Assembly: GCA_018822105.1 (NCBI GenBank)
Contig: JAHJLB010000051.1
Coordinates: 186,001-250,000 of the forward strand
Length of the DNA: 64,000 nucleotides
Direction: 5' to 3'
Source of the DNA: Pseudomonadota bacterium
Lineage (GTDB): Bacteria > Desulfobacterota > Desulfovibrionia > Desulfovibrionales > Desulfovibrionaceae
Of the stretch, positions 8,043-17,103 are shown piece by piece; within the stretch, counting starts at the first letter, position 1, and the number at the start of each line of letters is the position of its first letter. A program made the translations under genes and the position numbers. The notes beneath the pieces are model-generated. The model saw nothing but the letters and a program-made list of their open reading frames with translations. It searched no databases and was not told the DNA's origin.

Positions 8043-8282
8043 ATGAAGTACATCATGTTCGAAGATTTTTCCGGAGCTCCGGTGCCCATCATTTTCCCCA
8101 AGCGCATCGATTTTTCCGAGATGCGCGAGCAGATACCCTACACCAAGGTGCTTTCCGCCGGCCATGTGCACGTCTCCGGCGCGGGCTTCGCCTGCCACGG
8201 AGAATCCAAGAGCCTGCAGGCCCAGGCCCGGCCCGAGGACGCGGGCATCATCGCCGCCAAGCTCGCCAACCCTGACATCTAG
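8043..8282 (+). CDS. Small conserved hypothetical protein, 79 aa
   Basis: This short gene has a GGAGG site 6 bases before its ATG and typical codon use. The 79-residue product (MKYIMFEDFSGAPVPIIFP ...) has no signal peptide or membrane helix and a single Cys. I do not know a function. It looks like a real gene because the ribosome site, start and stop are tightly framed between the divergent glycosyltransferase and the shared hairpin at 8302-8338. Confidence 0.75.
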   Translation: MKYIMFEDFSGAPVPIIFPKRIDFSEMREQIPYTKVLSAGHVHVSGAGFACHGESKSLQAQARPEDAGIIAAKLANPDI

Positions 8283-8301
8283 TTCCGGAAACAGCAAAAA
8301 G

Positions 8302-8338
8302 AAAAAGGCCGGGAAGGGACACGCTCCCCTTCCCGGCC
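8302..8338 (-). terminator. Rho-independent terminator of glpX, shared with the convergent small gene
   Basis: A perfect 12-bp GC-rich stem (8307-8318 with 8327-8338) is followed on the minus strand by a T run (complement of 8302-8306). It lies between two convergent stops; in the plus direction the T run is poor. Confidence 0.85.
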
Positions 8339-8350
8339 CTTGTGTGTGCG

Positions 8351-9334
8351 TTAGTCGTACTTGACCGCGCTGATCTTCATCAGGTGGTCCCAGGAGTGGA
8401 TGGCCTCGATGTAGCGGATGGTGCCGGTCTTGCCGCGCATGACCAGGGAGCTGGTCTCGGCGCCGTAGCCCAGGTAGCGCACGCCCTTGAGGAAGGTGCC
8501 GCCGGAGATGCCCGTGGCCGCGAAGAACACGTCGTCGCTCTTGACCAGGTCGGTGACCGTGAGCACCCGGCGCAGGTCCACCCCGCCCTGGGCCAGGGCG
8601 TTCTTCTCGTCCTGCTTCTGGGGGTCGAGCTTGCAGAACATCTCCCCGCCCATGATGCGGATGGCGCAGGCCGCCAGCACGCCCTCGGGGGTGCCGCCGG
8701 TGCCCATCATCACGTCCACCTCGTTTCTGGGGTCGATGGCCATGAGCGCCCCGGCCACGTCGCCGTCGGTGTGCAGCTGGATGCGCGCCCCGGCCTCGCG
8801 GATGTCGTTGATGAGCTTCTTGTGGCGCGGCTTGTCCAGGACAAAGACCACAAGGTCGTCCACGTCCTTGCCCAGGGCCTTGGCGATGCGCTTCAGGTTC
8901 ACCGGCACCGGGGCCTCGATGTCCACCACGTTCTTGGCGGCGGCGGGCACCACCAGCTTCTGCATGTAGTAGCTGGGGCCGGGATCGTACATGGCCCCTG
9001 CCGGGGCCACGCCCACCACGGAGATGGCGTTGGGCCGGCCAAAGGCCAGGAGGCTGGTGCCCTCCACGGGGTCCACGGCCACGTCCACGGTCTGGGGCCC
9101 GCCCGCGCCGACCTTTTCGCCGTTGTGCAGCATGGGCGCGTTGTCCTTCTCGCCCTCGCCGATGATGACCGTGCCGCTGATGGCCAGGGTCTTGAAGCTC
9201 AGGCGCATGGCCTCAACCGCCGCGCGGTCCCCGGCGTCCTTGTCGCCCTTGCCCAGCCAGCGCGCGCTCGCCAGGGCGGCGGCCTCGGTGACGCGCACCA
9301 GGTCCAGGGCCAGATTTCTTTGCGGGGCTTCCAT
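8351..9334 (-). CDS. glpX: Class II fructose-1,6-bisphosphatase
   Basis: The 327-residue enzyme dephosphorylates fructose 1,6-bisphosphate in gluconeogenesis. The lithium-sensitive phosphatase motifs are visible: IGEGEKDNAPML, DPVEGTSLLA and MMGTGGTPEGVLAAC. The length is usual for GlpX. The ATG at 9334 is preferred to one 15 bases upstream because AAGGAG lies 7 bases before it. It follows tkt and rpiB on the same strand, which groups gluconeogenic and pentose-phosphate enzymes. Confidence 0.95.
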   Translation of the reverse strand: MEAPQRNLALDLVRVTEAAALASARWLGKGDKDAGDRAAVEAMRLSFKTLAISGTVIIGEGEKDNAPMLHNGEKVGAGGPQTVDVAVDPVEGTSLLAFGRPNAISVVGVAPAGAMYDPGPSYYMQKLVVPAAAKNVVDIEAPVPVNLKRIAKALGKDVDDLVVFVLDKPRHKKLINDIREAGARIQLHTDGDVAGALMAIDPRNEVDVMMGTGGTPEGVLAACAIRIMGGEMFCKLDPQKQDEKNALAQGGVDLRRVLTVTDLVKSDDVFFAATGISGGTFLKGVRYLGYGAETSSLVMRGKTGTIRYIEAIHSWDHLMKISAVKYD

Positions 9335-9415
9335 GTGTGTCTCCTTCAAAGTGCCGGGCCGTCGCCATGTGCGCGGCCATAGTTTTCCCAGTCTGTACGT
9401 ACCCTAGCAGAGCAC

Positions 9416-9443
9416 CCGGCCAGACCGCAAGGGCTCTGGCCGG
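9416..9443 (-). terminator. Hairpin after transketolase
   Basis: A perfect 9-bp inverted repeat (9416-9424/9435-9443) lies between the tkt stop and the glpX start. There is no T run, so it may slow polymerase or protect the mRNA end rather than terminate fully. Confidence 0.4.
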
Positions 9444-9464
9444 CGGACTGCGCCAGGCGCGCCG

Positions 9465-11468
9465 CTACCCGAAATAGCGCTCGCGGATCATCCGGGCCAC
9501 GGTGGGCGCGGTGAAGCCGTACTTCTCGGCCAGCTTGTCCGCCGGGGCGCTCTCGCCGAAGTGGTCCAGGCCCAGAGCCAGGCCGAACAGGCCCACGTAC
9601 TTGTGCCAGCCTTCGGGCCGCCCGGCCTCGATGGCCACGCGCCGCTCCACCGAGGGCGGCAGCACGGCCTCCTTGTAGTGCATGGGCTGGGCCTCGAAGA
9701 GGTTCACCGAGGGCATGCTGACCACGCGGATCTTGCGGCCCGGCTCCTCCTCCTCCAGGATCTTCACGGCGTCCAGGGCCAGGGAGACCTCGGAGCCCGA
9801 GGCCATGACGATGAGCTCGGGCAGCCCCTGGCAGTCCTTGAGCACATAACCGCCATGCTTCACGCCCTGGGCCACGGCCGGATACTGCGCGGGGTCCATG
9901 ACCGGCAGGCCCTGGCGGGTGAGGAAGAGGCAGGAGGGCCTTTGCGTCTGGCGCAGGGCCACGTCCAGGCACAGGGCCGTCTCCGTGGCGTCGGCCGGGC
10001 GCAGGTCCAGCAGGTTCGGAATGAGCCGGAGCGAGGCCACGTGCTCGATGGGCTGGTGCGTGGGGCCGTCCTCGCCCACGTGGAAGGAGTCGTGGGTGAA
10101 CACATAGAGCACGGGCAGCTTCTGCAGGGCCGACATGCGGATGGCGTTGCGGCAGTAGTCGGAGAAGGTCAGGAAGGTGGCACCGAAGGGCACCACCCCG
10201 CCGTGCAGGGCCATGCCGTTCAGGATGGCCGCCATGGGGAATTCGCGCACGCCGAAGGACAGGTTGCGGCCCAGGGGGTTGTCGCTGGCGAAGATGCCCA
10301 CGGCGTCGCGGTACTTGGCGGTCTGGTTGGAGGGGTCGAGGTCGGCGCTTCCGCCCATGAGCTGCGGCAGGGCATCCTTGAGCGCGTTCAGGCACGCGCC
10401 CCAGGCCGCGCGGGTGGCGATCTTCTTGCCGGGCTCGAAGGCGGGCATGGGCAGGGACAGCTCCCCGCGCCCGGTGTTCATGGCCTTCCAGAAGGACAGG
10501 AAGTCCTTGTCGCCCTTCTTGATGCGCCGGGCCAGGGTCTCCTTCCAGGCGGCCACGCGGCGCTTCTGCTCCGGGTACCTGGCCTGGAACTGCGCGCGGG
10601 CCTCGTCCGGCACCTGGAAGCAGGCGCCCTCCATGAGGCACATGTTCTTCTTGGTGGCGGCGATCTCCTCGGCCGGGAGGGGCTCGCCGTGGGTGCCGAA
10701 GTCGCCCTCGCGGGTGGCCGCGCCCTTGGCCATGACGGTGTGGCCGATGATCAGGCTGGGCTTCCTCTTCTGGCCCTGGGCCTTGCGTATGGCCGCGCGG
10801 ATGGCGTCGCGGTCGTGCCCGTCCACCTCCTGCACATGCCAGCCCATGGCCGCGAAGACCTTGGCGTAGTCGGTGCGGTCCACGCGGGAGACCGGCCCGG
10901 CCAGCTGGACCTTGTTGGAGTCGTAGTAGCAGATGAGCTTGCCCAGGCCCCACAGCCCGGCCAGGGAGGCCGCGCCGAAGACCACGGGCTCCTGCATGTC
11001 GCCGTCGGAGGTCAGGACGTAGACGGAGTGGTCCACGATGTCGCGGCCCAGCTTGTGGCGCAGGAAGGTCTCGGCCACGGCCATGCCCACGGCCATGCCG
11101 AAGCCCTGGCCCAGGGGGCCGGTGGTGGCCTCCACGCCGGGGGTCTGGTCGTGCTCGGGGTGGCCGGGGGTGCGGCTGCCCAGCTGGCGGAAGCCGCGCA
11201 GGTCGTCGGCCTCGATGAACCCGGCCAGGTGCAGCAGCCCGTACAGCAGGGCGGACTCATGCCCGGCGGAGAGCACGAAGCGGTCGCGGTTGAACCAGGT
11301 GGCCCGCTCGGGGTCGAAGTTCAGAAACTCGGAATACAGCACCGCGGCGAAATCCGCGGAGGACATGGCCCCGCCCGGGTGGCCGGAGTCGGCGGCGCGG
11401 GTGGCGTCCATGATGAGCCCTTTCAGGGTGTTCACCACAAGCTGGTCAGGAGCGATGGTCTTCTGCAT
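9465..11468 (-). CDS. tkt: Transketolase
   Basis: The 667-residue thiamine-diphosphate enzyme exchanges two-carbon units between sugar phosphates. The family motifs are SGHPGGAMSSAD near residue 28, the ThDP/Mg signature SDGDMQE ... GLGKLICYYDSN (about 155-185), and the pyrimidine-binding THDSFHVGEDGPTHQP region. Length and domain order are standard. GAGG precedes the ATG. It lies 62 bases behind rpiB, so the two non-oxidative pentose-phosphate enzymes are probably cotranscribed. Confidence 0.96.
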   Translation of the reverse strand: MQKTIAPDQLVVNTLKGLIMDATRAADSGHPGGAMSSADFAAVLYSEFLNFDPERATWFNRDRFVLSAGHESALLYGLLHLAGFIEADDLRGFRQLGSRTPGHPEHDQTPGVEATTGPLGQGFGMAVGMAVAETFLRHKLGRDIVDHSVYVLTSDGDMQEPVVFGAASLAGLWGLGKLICYYDSNKVQLAGPVSRVDRTDYAKVFAAMGWHVQEVDGHDRDAIRAAIRKAQGQKRKPSLIIGHTVMAKGAATREGDFGTHGEPLPAEEIAATKKNMCLMEGACFQVPDEARAQFQARYPEQKRRVAAWKETLARRIKKGDKDFLSFWKAMNTGRGELSLPMPAFEPGKKIATRAAWGACLNALKDALPQLMGGSADLDPSNQTAKYRDAVGIFASDNPLGRNLSFGVREFPMAAILNGMALHGGVVPFGATFLTFSDYCRNAIRMSALQKLPVLYVFTHDSFHVGEDGPTHQPIEHVASLRLIPNLLDLRPADATETALCLDVALRQTQRPSCLFLTRQGLPVMDPAQYPAVAQGVKHGGYVLKDCQGLPELIVMASGSEVSLALDAVKILEEEEPGRKIRVVSMPSVNLFEAQPMHYKEAVLPPSVERRVAIEAGRPEGWHKYVGLFGLALGLDHFGESAPADKLAEKYGFTAPTVARMIRERYFG

Positions 11469-11530
11469 GGACAGATCCTCGGTTCAGGCGGGCGGGCCGC
11501 CAGGGTTTTCTGCCGCCGGGCTTGGTCGCC

Positions 11531-11995
11531 TCAGGGCTGGGTGTAGGTTTCAAACTGCTCGATGCGGCGCTGGTGGCGGCCGCCTTCAAAGGGCGCGGAC
11601 AGAAAGGCCCGCATGACCTCCTGGGCCAGCCCCTGGCCGAGCACGCGCTCGCCCAGGCAGAGCACGTTGGCGTTGTTGTGCGCCCGCGCCATGCGGGCCA
11701 TGAACTCGTTGGCGCACACGGCGGCGCGCACGCCCACGTGGCGGTTGGCGGCCATGCTCATGCCCAGGCCCGTGCCGCAGACCAGGATGCCCAGGACCTT
11801 CCCGCTCTGCCCGTCCTCCCCCGCCGCCAGCAGGCGCAGGGCCAGCTTGTCGGCGTAGGCCGGATAGTCGCAGCTGTTGGTGCAGTCCGGGCCCAGGTCC
11901 TCCACAACGCAATCGGTTTTGCGCAGGGCCTGGATCAGGGCGGACTTGAGGGCGAACCCCCCGTGGTCAGAGGCCAAAAGAATGGTTCTGGTCAT
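11531..11995 (-). CDS. rpiB: Ribose-5-phosphate isomerase B
   Basis: The 154-residue product has the RpiB/LacA-B signatures: ASDHGGFALK at the N-terminus, the catalytic Cys in LVCGTGLGMSMAANR, and HNNANVLCLGERV. It interconverts ribose 5-phosphate and ribulose 5-phosphate. A strong GGAGGAGG lies before the ATG. It sits between a small coiled-coil gene and tkt in a minus-strand run. Confidence 0.95.
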   Translation of the reverse strand: MTRTILLASDHGGFALKSALIQALRKTDCVVEDLGPDCTNSCDYPAYADKLALRLLAAGEDGQSGKVLGILVCGTGLGMSMAANRHVGVRAAVCANEFMARMARAHNNANVLCLGERVLGQGLAQEVMRAFLSAPFEGGRHQRRIEQFETYTQP

Positions 11996-12031
11996 GCGAA
12001 AAACCTCCTCCGGGTCGTGCTTCCGGGCAGC

Positions 12032-12346
12032 TCACCTGGGTTCCGTGGCCTCTTCCTCGCGCCGCAGGCGGGCTATCTCCGCCTTGAGGCTCTCGATCTG
12101 CGTCAGGCACAGCCCGCGCTCCGGATCCGGGGTGGCGCGGCCGGAGGCGTCCAGCCGGGCCAGCACGGCCATCTCCTCGCGCAGCCGGGCCTCCAGCTGG
12201 CGCACCTCGTGGCGCTTGGCCTGGCCGGTGAGGATGCGCCGCATCTCAAGCGCCCAGACCTTCAGGCCCAGGGTGAACGTTCCGAGCAGGCCGGGCTTGG
12301 CCTCTGGCTCCGCCACCGGCACAAGGGCTCCGTTGTTGTCATCCAT
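12032..12346 (-). CDS. Small hypothetical protein with a C-terminal coiled coil, 104 aa
   Basis: The product has a Pro/Ala N-terminus, an amphipathic middle with one moderately hydrophobic stretch (LLGTFTLGLKVWALEM), and a charged C-terminal helix with heptad-like leucines (QLEARLREEMAVLARL; IESLKAEIARLRREEE). No known domain is recognisable. The start overlaps the end of the upstream lipoprotein gene by 8 bases and has a GGGGGAG site, so the two are coupled. It could be a membrane-peripheral accessory of that lipoprotein. Confidence 0.7.
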   Translation of the reverse strand: MDDNNGALVPVAEPEAKPGLLGTFTLGLKVWALEMRRILTGQAKRHEVRQLEARLREEMAVLARLDASGRATPDPERGLCLTQIESLKAEIARLRREEEATEPR

Positions 12347-13295
12347 GCGCTCCCCCCTGAGGTTGCCCGTTTTCCTTCTCGCTGCCGCCGGTGATGACGT
12401 CGGTGATGCCCGCGGGCGGCGCCGAGACCCGGTCCAGGGCCATGAACCGCGTGTTCGCGGGCGGCGCCAGGCCCAGGGACTTGAGCGGCCAGGGCTGGCC
12501 GCGTTCGGCCAGGGCCCTGACGCGCAGCACGGCGCTCTCCCCCTTGGGCAGGGTCAGGGTCAGGATGCGGGCCGGGCCCTGGGGATCGCCGTCGTCATCC
12601 GGATAGTCTGAAAATGCGAGGCTCCACACGCGCGGGCCGGACACAACGGCCCCTTCGCGCTCGGCCTGGGTCTTGAAGTGGCGCGAGAGCTCGCCCTCCA
12701 GGCGCACCGGGCGGCCATACACGTCCACCACAAGCAGCCGCACCGGGCCGTTGGCATAGGTGTAGGCGAAGCCGCCGTCGGCGAGCACGCGCACGCCCGC
12801 CGGGGGCGTGCTCGCCGGCACCAGGGTGCCGAAATGGCCGGAGAGCACCAGGGCCAGGTCGCGCATGGAGAAGGGGAAGGGCATGCCCAGCAGCTGCGCG
12901 CCGATGACCGGGTCGAGGTGGGCGTAGGCCGCCTTCCTGTCCGGGTAGTAGGCCAGGAGCCCGGCCGCGTCCTCGCGCATGAGCGCGACCATGGTGCCGA
13001 ACCCGGCGCGCACGTCCAGGCGCAGGGGACGGCCGTAGTCGCCGAAGAGCTGCACATCGGTGCGGTTCGAGCGCGAGGGCGTGGAATAGAGCAGGCTGGC
13101 GCGCACGTCCACCCCGCTGGCCGTCACCGCCGGAGCCACAAAGCGGGCCTGGAAGGCCGCGAAATTGGGCTCCGTCTCGGCGAAGCGCGGCAGCTCAACC
13201 CTGGGCGCGCAGCCCGCGCAGGCCAGGACGAACCCGAGGGCGAGGGCCCGGGCCGCAAGCCCTTTCATGAAGCGGATCGTGCGCTGCATGGTCAT
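12339..13295 (-). CDS. LolB/LolA-like hypothetical lipoprotein
   Basis: The 318-residue product begins with a lipoprotein signal whose lipobox is LACAGC. The rest has alternating beta-strand-like segments (LLYSTPSRSNRTDVQLFGDYGRPLRLDVRAG ... LLAYYPDRKAAYAHLD) reminiscent of the LolA/LolB or DUF4292 fold that binds lipid acyl groups. This assignment is by pattern only. The ATG at 13295 lies 4 bases after the stop of the TPR gene and overlaps the next gene by 8 bases, so the three envelope genes are one unit. Confidence 0.72.
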   Translation of the reverse strand: MTMQRTIRFMKGLAARALALGFVLACAGCAPRVELPRFAETEPNFAAFQARFVAPAVTASGVDVRASLLYSTPSRSNRTDVQLFGDYGRPLRLDVRAGFGTMVALMREDAAGLLAYYPDRKAAYAHLDPVIGAQLLGMPFPFSMRDLALVLSGHFGTLVPASTPPAGVRVLADGGFAYTYANGPVRLLVVDVYGRPVRLEGELSRHFKTQAEREGAVVSGPRVWSLAFSDYPDDDGDPQGPARILTLTLPKGESAVLRVRALAERGQPWPLKSLGLAPPANTRFMALDRVSAPPAGITDVITGGSEKENGQPQGGAHG

Positions 13296-13299
13296 GCGC

Positions 13300-15096
13300 T
13301 CACAGCCCCTTGAGCTTTTTCTGCACGCGCGCCGGCTCCTCATGCTTCAGCTTGAGCGCGTTTTTGTAGCCTTTCCTGGCCTTGCCGCGCTGCCCGTGGT
13401 CGCGGGCGATGTCGCCGTAATGCTCCCACATGGTGGGGTCGTCCTGGGCCAGGGAGACGGCGCGCTGGATCTGCTTCCAGGCCTCTTCCAGCCTGCCCAG
13501 GCGGTAGTAGGCCCAGGCCAGGGAGTCCACGATATAGCCGTTTTCCGGCTTGAACTTGTCGGCCTTCTTGATGAGCGACAGGGCGCGCTCCAGCTCGCGG
13601 CCCTCCTCCACCAAGGTGTAGCCGATGTAGTTGAGGGCGTCGGCGTGCTCAGGATTCTTCTTCACAATGCGCTGCATCACGGTCAGGGCGGTCTTGCGCT
13701 CGCCCAGGCGGTCCAGCACCGCGCCATACTGGTAGAGCAGGTCCTCGTCCTCGGGCCGGGCCTTGAGCGACGTCTCCAGCACCTCCCGCGCCTCGGGCAG
13801 GCGCTTCTTCTCCATGAGATAGCCCGCGTGCAGGAGCGGAAAGCGGGCCTGGCCGGGGAACAGGCGCGCGCCCTGCTCCATGAGGCCCAGGGCCTCCTGC
13901 TCGCGCCCCAGGGCATAGAGCAGCTGGATGCGGAACTGCAGGGCCTGGCTGTAATGGGCGTCGCTCTCAGGCACCAGGTCGAGGAACTGCAGGGCCTTGG
14001 CCGGATTGCCCTCGCCGTCGTTGGCGATGACGGCCTTGTAGAAGAAATACTCGCCGGGCACCGGGGGGGTGCTGGCCAGAACGTCCAGCAGGGTGCTGGC
14101 CTGGGCCGTATAGTTCTCGTTCAGGAACAGCAGCGAGGCCGAGAGCACGAAGGCCTTGCTGCCCGAGCCGCCCAGGGCCGCGGCCAGCGCCTTGTCCGGG
14201 TTGTTCAGCTTGAGGTGCAGGCCCACCACGCGCAGGCGGATGTCCTCGCGGCCCTCGCCGCCGCCGTTCTCGATGCGCTGGCGCAGCTCCTCGCGCGACT
14301 CGCCCAGGGCCAGAATCTGGGTGTAGGTGCCCAGGGCCGAGGCATAGTCCTTCTCCATCTCCTGCTGAAAGGCCAGCTCCACCCAGGCCTCAAGATACTC
14401 CGGGGCCTTCTTGGTCAGCTTCTTCAGGGTCTCGATGGCGGCCTTGCGGTGGCCCAGGCGCGACTCGGCCCTGGCCATCTGGTACTGGGCCTCGTTGGTG
14501 CGGTCCTTCTGGGGAATCTTGCGCAGCGTCTCCAGGCCCTTCTCGGCCTGATCGGTGTCGATGTACAGCTGGCCCAGGCGCTCCCGCAGGGGGAAGCTCT
14601 CGTGCCGGGCCAGATAGGCGTCGATGGTCGAAGCGGCCTCGGCCAGCTTGTTCTCCAGCAGATAGGCGTTGGCCACGGCGGCGTGCAGGTTGTAGTCGTC
14701 GGGATACAGGCGCAGTCCGCCCTGCAGGGCCTTGCGCGCCTCTCCGGCCTGCTCCGGATTCCAGTACAGGAAGGCCTTGTCCATGAACAAGGAGGGCGCG
14801 GGCTCCCGCTGGATGACCCGGTCCAGGGCCGCGGCCGCGGCCTTCTGCAGATCCAGGGTGCGGGCGAAGGCCTCGGGCGAGGTGCGCGAAAAGGCCGCCG
14901 TGCGCACCATCTCCTGGAACAGGGCCTGGTACTCCAGATAGTCGTAGGTGCCCGCCGCGCCCGCCGTCATGGGCAGGACGCGGACAGGCTCGGCGCGCAT
15001 GGCGCCGCAGCCCGCGCAGAGGATGCCCAAGGCCAGGGCCAGCGGCAGGGCCAGAAAGCGGGCCGAGCGGCGATCAGCGGGAAGACTCGGGGACAT
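13300..15096 (-). CDS. TPR-repeat lipoprotein
   Basis: The 598-residue product has a lipobox (GILCAGC) after a short signal, then a long array of tetratricopeptide-like helices covering nearly the whole chain. Clear units include AASTIDAYLARHESFPLRE, the ADALNYIGYTLVEEGRELE unit and the PENGYIVDSLAWAYYRLGRLE unit. TPR proteins of this kind act as periplasmic scaffolds for envelope or exopolysaccharide machinery. A GTG 15 bases upstream overlaps the stop of the HD gene; I prefer the ATG at 15096 because GAGG lies 9 bases before it. Confidence 0.85.
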   Translation of the reverse strand: MSPSLPADRRSARFLALPLALALGILCAGCGAMRAEPVRVLPMTAGAAGTYDYLEYQALFQEMVRTAAFSRTSPEAFARTLDLQKAAAAALDRVIQREPAPSLFMDKAFLYWNPEQAGEARKALQGGLRLYPDDYNLHAAVANAYLLENKLAEAASTIDAYLARHESFPLRERLGQLYIDTDQAEKGLETLRKIPQKDRTNEAQYQMARAESRLGHRKAAIETLKKLTKKAPEYLEAWVELAFQQEMEKDYASALGTYTQILALGESREELRQRIENGGGEGREDIRLRVVGLHLKLNNPDKALAAALGGSGSKAFVLSASLLFLNENYTAQASTLLDVLASTPPVPGEYFFYKAVIANDGEGNPAKALQFLDLVPESDAHYSQALQFRIQLLYALGREQEALGLMEQGARLFPGQARFPLLHAGYLMEKKRLPEAREVLETSLKARPEDEDLLYQYGAVLDRLGERKTALTVMQRIVKKNPEHADALNYIGYTLVEEGRELERALSLIKKADKFKPENGYIVDSLAWAYYRLGRLEEAWKQIQRAVSLAQDDPTMWEHYGDIARDHGQRGKARKGYKNALKLKHEEPARVQKKLKGL

Positions 15097-15107
15097 AGAT
15101 TCCGTCC

Positions 15108-15872
15108 TCACGCGTTGGTGGCGGGGGTTGCGGCCAGGATCTGGCCCAGCATGCGCTCATATTCCTCGGCCAGGGCCAGCCCCTCGGCCAATAGAAGCGG
15201 CCCGTAGCGCCGCCCGCCCTCGGTGCGGAAACTGTTCTCCAGGGCGCGCGCGCGGCGCACCCCCTCCGGAAACCGCCTGGCGATCCTCTCCAGCGGCCAC
15301 TCGTCGCATTCGCACAGCTCCCAGAGGATGGTGACGAAGATGTCCGGCCCGAAGCGGAAGACGTCGGCGTCGTGCACGGCCCCGGCCAGAAGCCGGGCCG
15401 ACTCCGGGACGTTCAGGCCCTGCGGCTCGAGGCCCTCGTGCCCGGCCACGGCCCCGGCGATCCAGAGCCGTTCCTCCGGGCTGATGGCATAGCCGCGCAG
15501 GATGCGCAGGCAGAGGTCCGCGCCCATCTCGGCGTGGTTCTCCTCGTGGCGCAGGGCGTCGTGCAGCAATCCGGCCATGGCCGCCAGCACGGCCACCCTG
15601 CGGCGCTCCTCGGGCGAAAGCCCGGAGGGCTCGGCCAGGACCAGGGCCGCGGCGTCCATGGCCACGCGCTTGCCGTGCTCCACCCCCAGGCCGCAGGCCT
15701 CGTTCAGGTAGCCCAGGGCGTCGCCCTGGAGGCGCAACAGCAGCGGATGGTCGAAGAATATGTCCCCGGCATGGGTCAACTCCTCGGCGCATTCCAAGGA
15801 AAAGGCCGACTGCGCCCGGGACACGGACAGCTCCTTGGCCCGCCTCTTGAGTTCCAGAATGCGCACGTCCAT
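15108..15872 (-). CDS. HD-domain phosphohydrolase
   Basis: The 254-residue soluble protein shows HD-superfamily metal ligands in order: His in EHGKRVAMDA, the His-Asp pair in AGLLHDALRHEENH, a later His in VAGHEG and Asp in AVHDADVFRFG. It is therefore likely a metal-dependent phosphohydrolase of the YfbR/HDIG-like type, but the substrate cannot be read. It starts 3 bases after the rpoH stop and is cotranscribed with it. The downstream TPR lipoprotein gene overlaps or closely follows it. Confidence 0.82.
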   Translation of the reverse strand: MDVRILELKRRAKELSVSRAQSAFSLECAEELTHAGDIFFDHPLLLRLQGDALGYLNEACGLGVEHGKRVAMDAAALVLAEPSGLSPEERRRVAVLAAMAGLLHDALRHEENHAEMGADLCLRILRGYAISPEERLWIAGAVAGHEGLEPQGLNVPESARLLAGAVHDADVFRFGPDIFVTILWELCECDEWPLERIARRFPEGVRRARALENSFRTEGGRRYGPLLLAEGLALAEEYERMLGQILAATPATNA

Positions 15873-15875
15873 GCC

Positions 15876-16853
15876 CTATTGCTCCCCCTCGATCCAGTCG
15901 GCGGAAAAGTCCTTCACCCGCGCGGACAGGTGCTCCCTGAGCTTCTCCAGCAGGCGCGCCTCGATCTGCCGCACGCGCTCGCGCGTGACGCCGAAGCGGT
16001 CGCCGATCTCGCGCAGGGTCACGGGGCTGTCCGAAAGCAGGCGCTCGTTCAAAACGGCCTGCTCCTTGTCCGTCAAGTGCGGCACGATGGTCTTGAGGTT
16101 TTCCAGCAGCAGCGTAGAGATCTGGTTGGAGCTCAGGATCTCCTCGATGCCCGGCCCCAGGGCCGGCAGAAAATCAAGCCGCGTGTTCTCCGAGTCGTCG
16201 CCGAGGGAGATGTCCAGGCTCATGTCCTGGCGCGAAAGGCGCTGGTCCATCTGCTCTATCTCGGCCTCGGAGACGTTCAGGCTCTCGGACAGGGCGCTGG
16301 TGGTGGGGTCAAAGCCCATGTTGGTCAGGCGCTGGCGCTCCTTGTTCAAATTGTAGAACAGCTTGCGCTGGGTCTGGGTGGTCCCGATCTTGACCATGCG
16401 CCAGTTGTCCATGATGAACTTGAGGATATAGGCCTTGATCCAGAAGGCCGCATAATAGCTGAACTTGATGCCCTTGTCCGGGTCGAACTTGCGCACGGCC
16501 TTCATGAGGCCGACGTTGCCCTCCTGGATCAGGTCCTGCACGTTCTGCATCCAGCGGCGCTGAAAATCCATGGCAATCTTCACCACCAGGCGCAGATGCG
16601 AAGAGATGAGCCGGAAGGCGGCCTCCTGGTCGCCGGATTCGCGCACGCGCGTGGCCAGCTCGAACTCCTCCTCCGGCGCCAGAAGCGGGAAGCGGGCGAT
16701 CTCGCGCAGGTAGTGGTGCAGCGAATCGCGCAGACCCACCTCGCCCCGCTTGCGTGTCACCAGGGCGGGGAGGTGGGCTTTCTTCCCAGCCAAAGCCGGG
16801 GTCGTGGGGCGGCGGCTCTCGGGGGGTGAAGCTTGGATTTTGTTCGACTTCAT
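15876..16853 (-). CDS. rpoH: Sigma-32-family RNA polymerase sigma factor
   Basis: The 325-residue product has sigma region 1.2 ([14 protein letters not shown]), region 2 with the -10 recognition helix ([25 protein letters not shown] is split across region 2.3-2.4), the RpoH-box-like [15 protein letters not shown], and a region 4.2 helix-turn-helix ([20 protein letters not shown]). This pattern is RpoH rather than RpoD, since region 1.1 and the long non-conserved region are absent. It would direct heat-shock transcription. The ATG at 16853 is chosen over an upstream TTG because AAAGG lies 5 bases before it. It leads the HD-TPR-lipoprotein operon. Confidence 0.92.
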   Translation of the reverse strand: MKSNKIQASPPESRRPTTPALAGKKAHLPALVTRKRGEVGLRDSLHHYLREIARFPLLAPEEEFELATRVRESGDQEAAFRLISSHLRLVVKIAMDFQRRWMQNVQDLIQEGNVGLMKAVRKFDPDKGIKFSYYAAFWIKAYILKFIMDNWRMVKIGTTQTQRKLFYNLNKERQRLTNMGFDPTTSALSESLNVSEAEIEQMDQRLSRQDMSLDISLGDDSENTRLDFLPALGPGIEEILSSNQISTLLLENLKTIVPHLTDKEQAVLNERLLSDSPVTLREIGDRFGVTRERVRQIEARLLEKLREHLSARVKDFSADWIEGEQ

Positions 16854-16918
16854 TCCGACCTTTCCATCCGAAAGGGCTGAATTTCCCTGGCTCGGAGGCT
16901 TGTTTCGCAAAACGGGAG

Positions 16919-16945
16919 CCTATAGTTTTTGTTTGTCCTTTTCAA
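16919..16945 (-). promoter_or_regulatory. Candidate promoter of rpoH
   Basis: On the minus strand TTGAAA (16945-16940) and TATAGG (16924-16919) are 15 bases apart, in a locally A/T-rich patch about 65 bases upstream of the start. The short spacer makes this tentative. Confidence 0.35.
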
Positions 16946-16982
16946 CGATTTTCAGTACACCCGACCTCCTGGGCCGGGCCTT

Positions 16983-17005
16983 GCCTGCTGCGTGTTCCAG
17001 CAGGC
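16983..17005 (+). promoter_or_regulatory. Hairpin in the metH leader
   Basis: A perfect 8-bp stem (16983-16990/16998-17005) with a 7-base loop lies about 100 bases upstream of the metH start. It does not match a cobalamin, SAM or SAH riboswitch that I can recognise. Confidence 0.3.
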
Positions 17006-17103
17006 CTCAAGTGCGTCCAGCCGATGCCAACCGAAGCGTCCGGCCAGCGCCCGGCGACCCGCCGCCCCACCCGTTCCGGACCGGACACACACGGAGACGA
17101 AGC

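Noticed and set aside
9561-11546. A 661-codon plus-strand open frame across transketolase
   Set aside because: It is antisense to a clear tkt gene and its translation shows no domain.
16854-17103. Cobalamin, SAM or SAH riboswitch in front of metH
   Set aside because: Only an 8-bp hairpin is seen. I find no B12 box or recognisable SAM/SAH core; a covariance-model search would be decisive.
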